From the NCBI GenBank assembly GCA_030612175.1, contig JAUWOJ010000070.1:1-5497 (forward strand): a stretch of DNA of 5,497 bases, given 5' to 3'. Position numbers and translations under genes: made by a program. Positions 5,301 to 5,497 of the stretch are shown piece by piece. This DNA comes from Candidatus Bipolaricaulota bacterium (lineage in GTDB: Bacteria > Bipolaricaulota > Bipolaricaulia > UBA7950 > UBA9294). How positions within the stretch are numbered: position 1 is the first letter of the stretch; each line of letters starts with the position of its first letter. Below the pieces are notes generated by a model, which saw nothing but the letters and a program-made list of their open reading frames with translations, did not search any database and had not been told where the DNA came from.

Positions 5301-5453
5301 CTCGCGGTCAAGACAAGATAACCCAGAGAAAGACTTACCAGCTTGATCTCTCGCCAAGCCGTAAAGATCGCAGAGAAAGGCAGAAAATGGGTTAAGAGCA
5401 AAGGCACCTTACTGCCAAAGACAAAGTCATTTTACCGCAGAGGACGCAGAGGA
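5301..5453. repeat. Three degenerate copies of a short repeat downstream of rtcB
   Basis: Three related stretches follow the rtcB stop. Copy 1 (5301-5332) begins CTCGCGGTCAAGACAAG and ends CAGAGAAAG. Copy 2 (5350-5379) begins CTCGCCAAGCCGTAAAG and ends CGCAGAGAAAG. Copy 3 (about 5412-5453) begins CTGCCAAAGACAAAG and ends in a nine-base tandem duplication, CGCAGAGGA twice (5436-5453). The shared plan is a CTCGCCAAG-like half, an AAAG, and a CGCAGAG half. Similar CGCCAAG/CGCAGAG strings are familiar to me as dispersed intergenic sequence in several environmental bacterial genomes. No ORF of note and no clear hairpin terminator lies in 5293-5497. Confidence 0.5.
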
Positions 5454-5497
5454 AACCAACAATAGGATAAAAGTAACCCCACTACGTAGATCTCCTT

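Noticed and set aside
5293..5497. Repeats after rtcB considered as a CRISPR array
   Set aside because: The copies are too divergent and unevenly spaced, there are no uniform spacers, and no cas gene is present.

Overview
The window reads as bacterial chromosome. It holds a large, Alu-domain-bearing SRP RNA of the type known from Bacillota, Thermotogota, Chloroflexota and some deep-branching lineages, a tRNA-Ser with an encoded CCA, and an archaeal-style RtcB with its partner archease. These exclude typical Proteobacteria, but I cannot name the phylum from the sequence. All confident genes lie on the + strand.

Layout. Positions 1-500 are gene-poor and look eroded. They hold only a possible 38-codon ORF on the minus strand (114-230) with a good Shine-Dalgarno, and short open fragments. 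Positions 501-959 encode the C-terminal 152 residues of a Fic-family protein, including its winged-helix tail. The Fic catalytic motif is absent and there is an apparent one-base frameshift at the upstream edge, so this is a pseudogene remnant. After a 251-base leader with a candidate promoter comes a complete MalY/PatB-type pyridoxal-phosphate C-S lyase (1211-2383).

A second transcription unit starts after a hairpin at 2394-2424 and a near-consensus sigma-70-type promoter (TTGAAA, 17 bases, TAGAAT). It begins with tRNA-Ser(GGA) at 2465-2552. The SRP RNA follows within a few bases (about 2556-2796). Then come three tightly packed protein genes: thpR (2'-5' RNA ligase / RNA 2',3'-cyclic phosphodiesterase), an archease gene, and rtcB (RNA ligase). 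The first two are one base apart (TGA, then A, then ATG) and the last two are six bases apart. No terminator or convincing internal promoter is visible between the tRNA and rtcB, so all five may share transcription.

How the genes fit together. Archease activates RtcB, which seals 2',3'-cyclic-phosphate or 3'-phosphate RNA ends to 5'-OH ends. ThpR acts on the same 2',3'-cyclic-phosphate ends and opens them to 2'-phosphates. The operon therefore holds a ligase, its activator and an enzyme competing for the ligase's substrate: an RNA repair and end-processing module behind two structural RNA genes. After rtcB, the last 205 bases carry no gene but contain three degenerate copies of a short repeat (5301-5453). 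I found no CRISPR array, insertion sequence or obvious new system. The most distinctive feature is the fusion of RNA genes and RNA-repair genes into one apparent unit.
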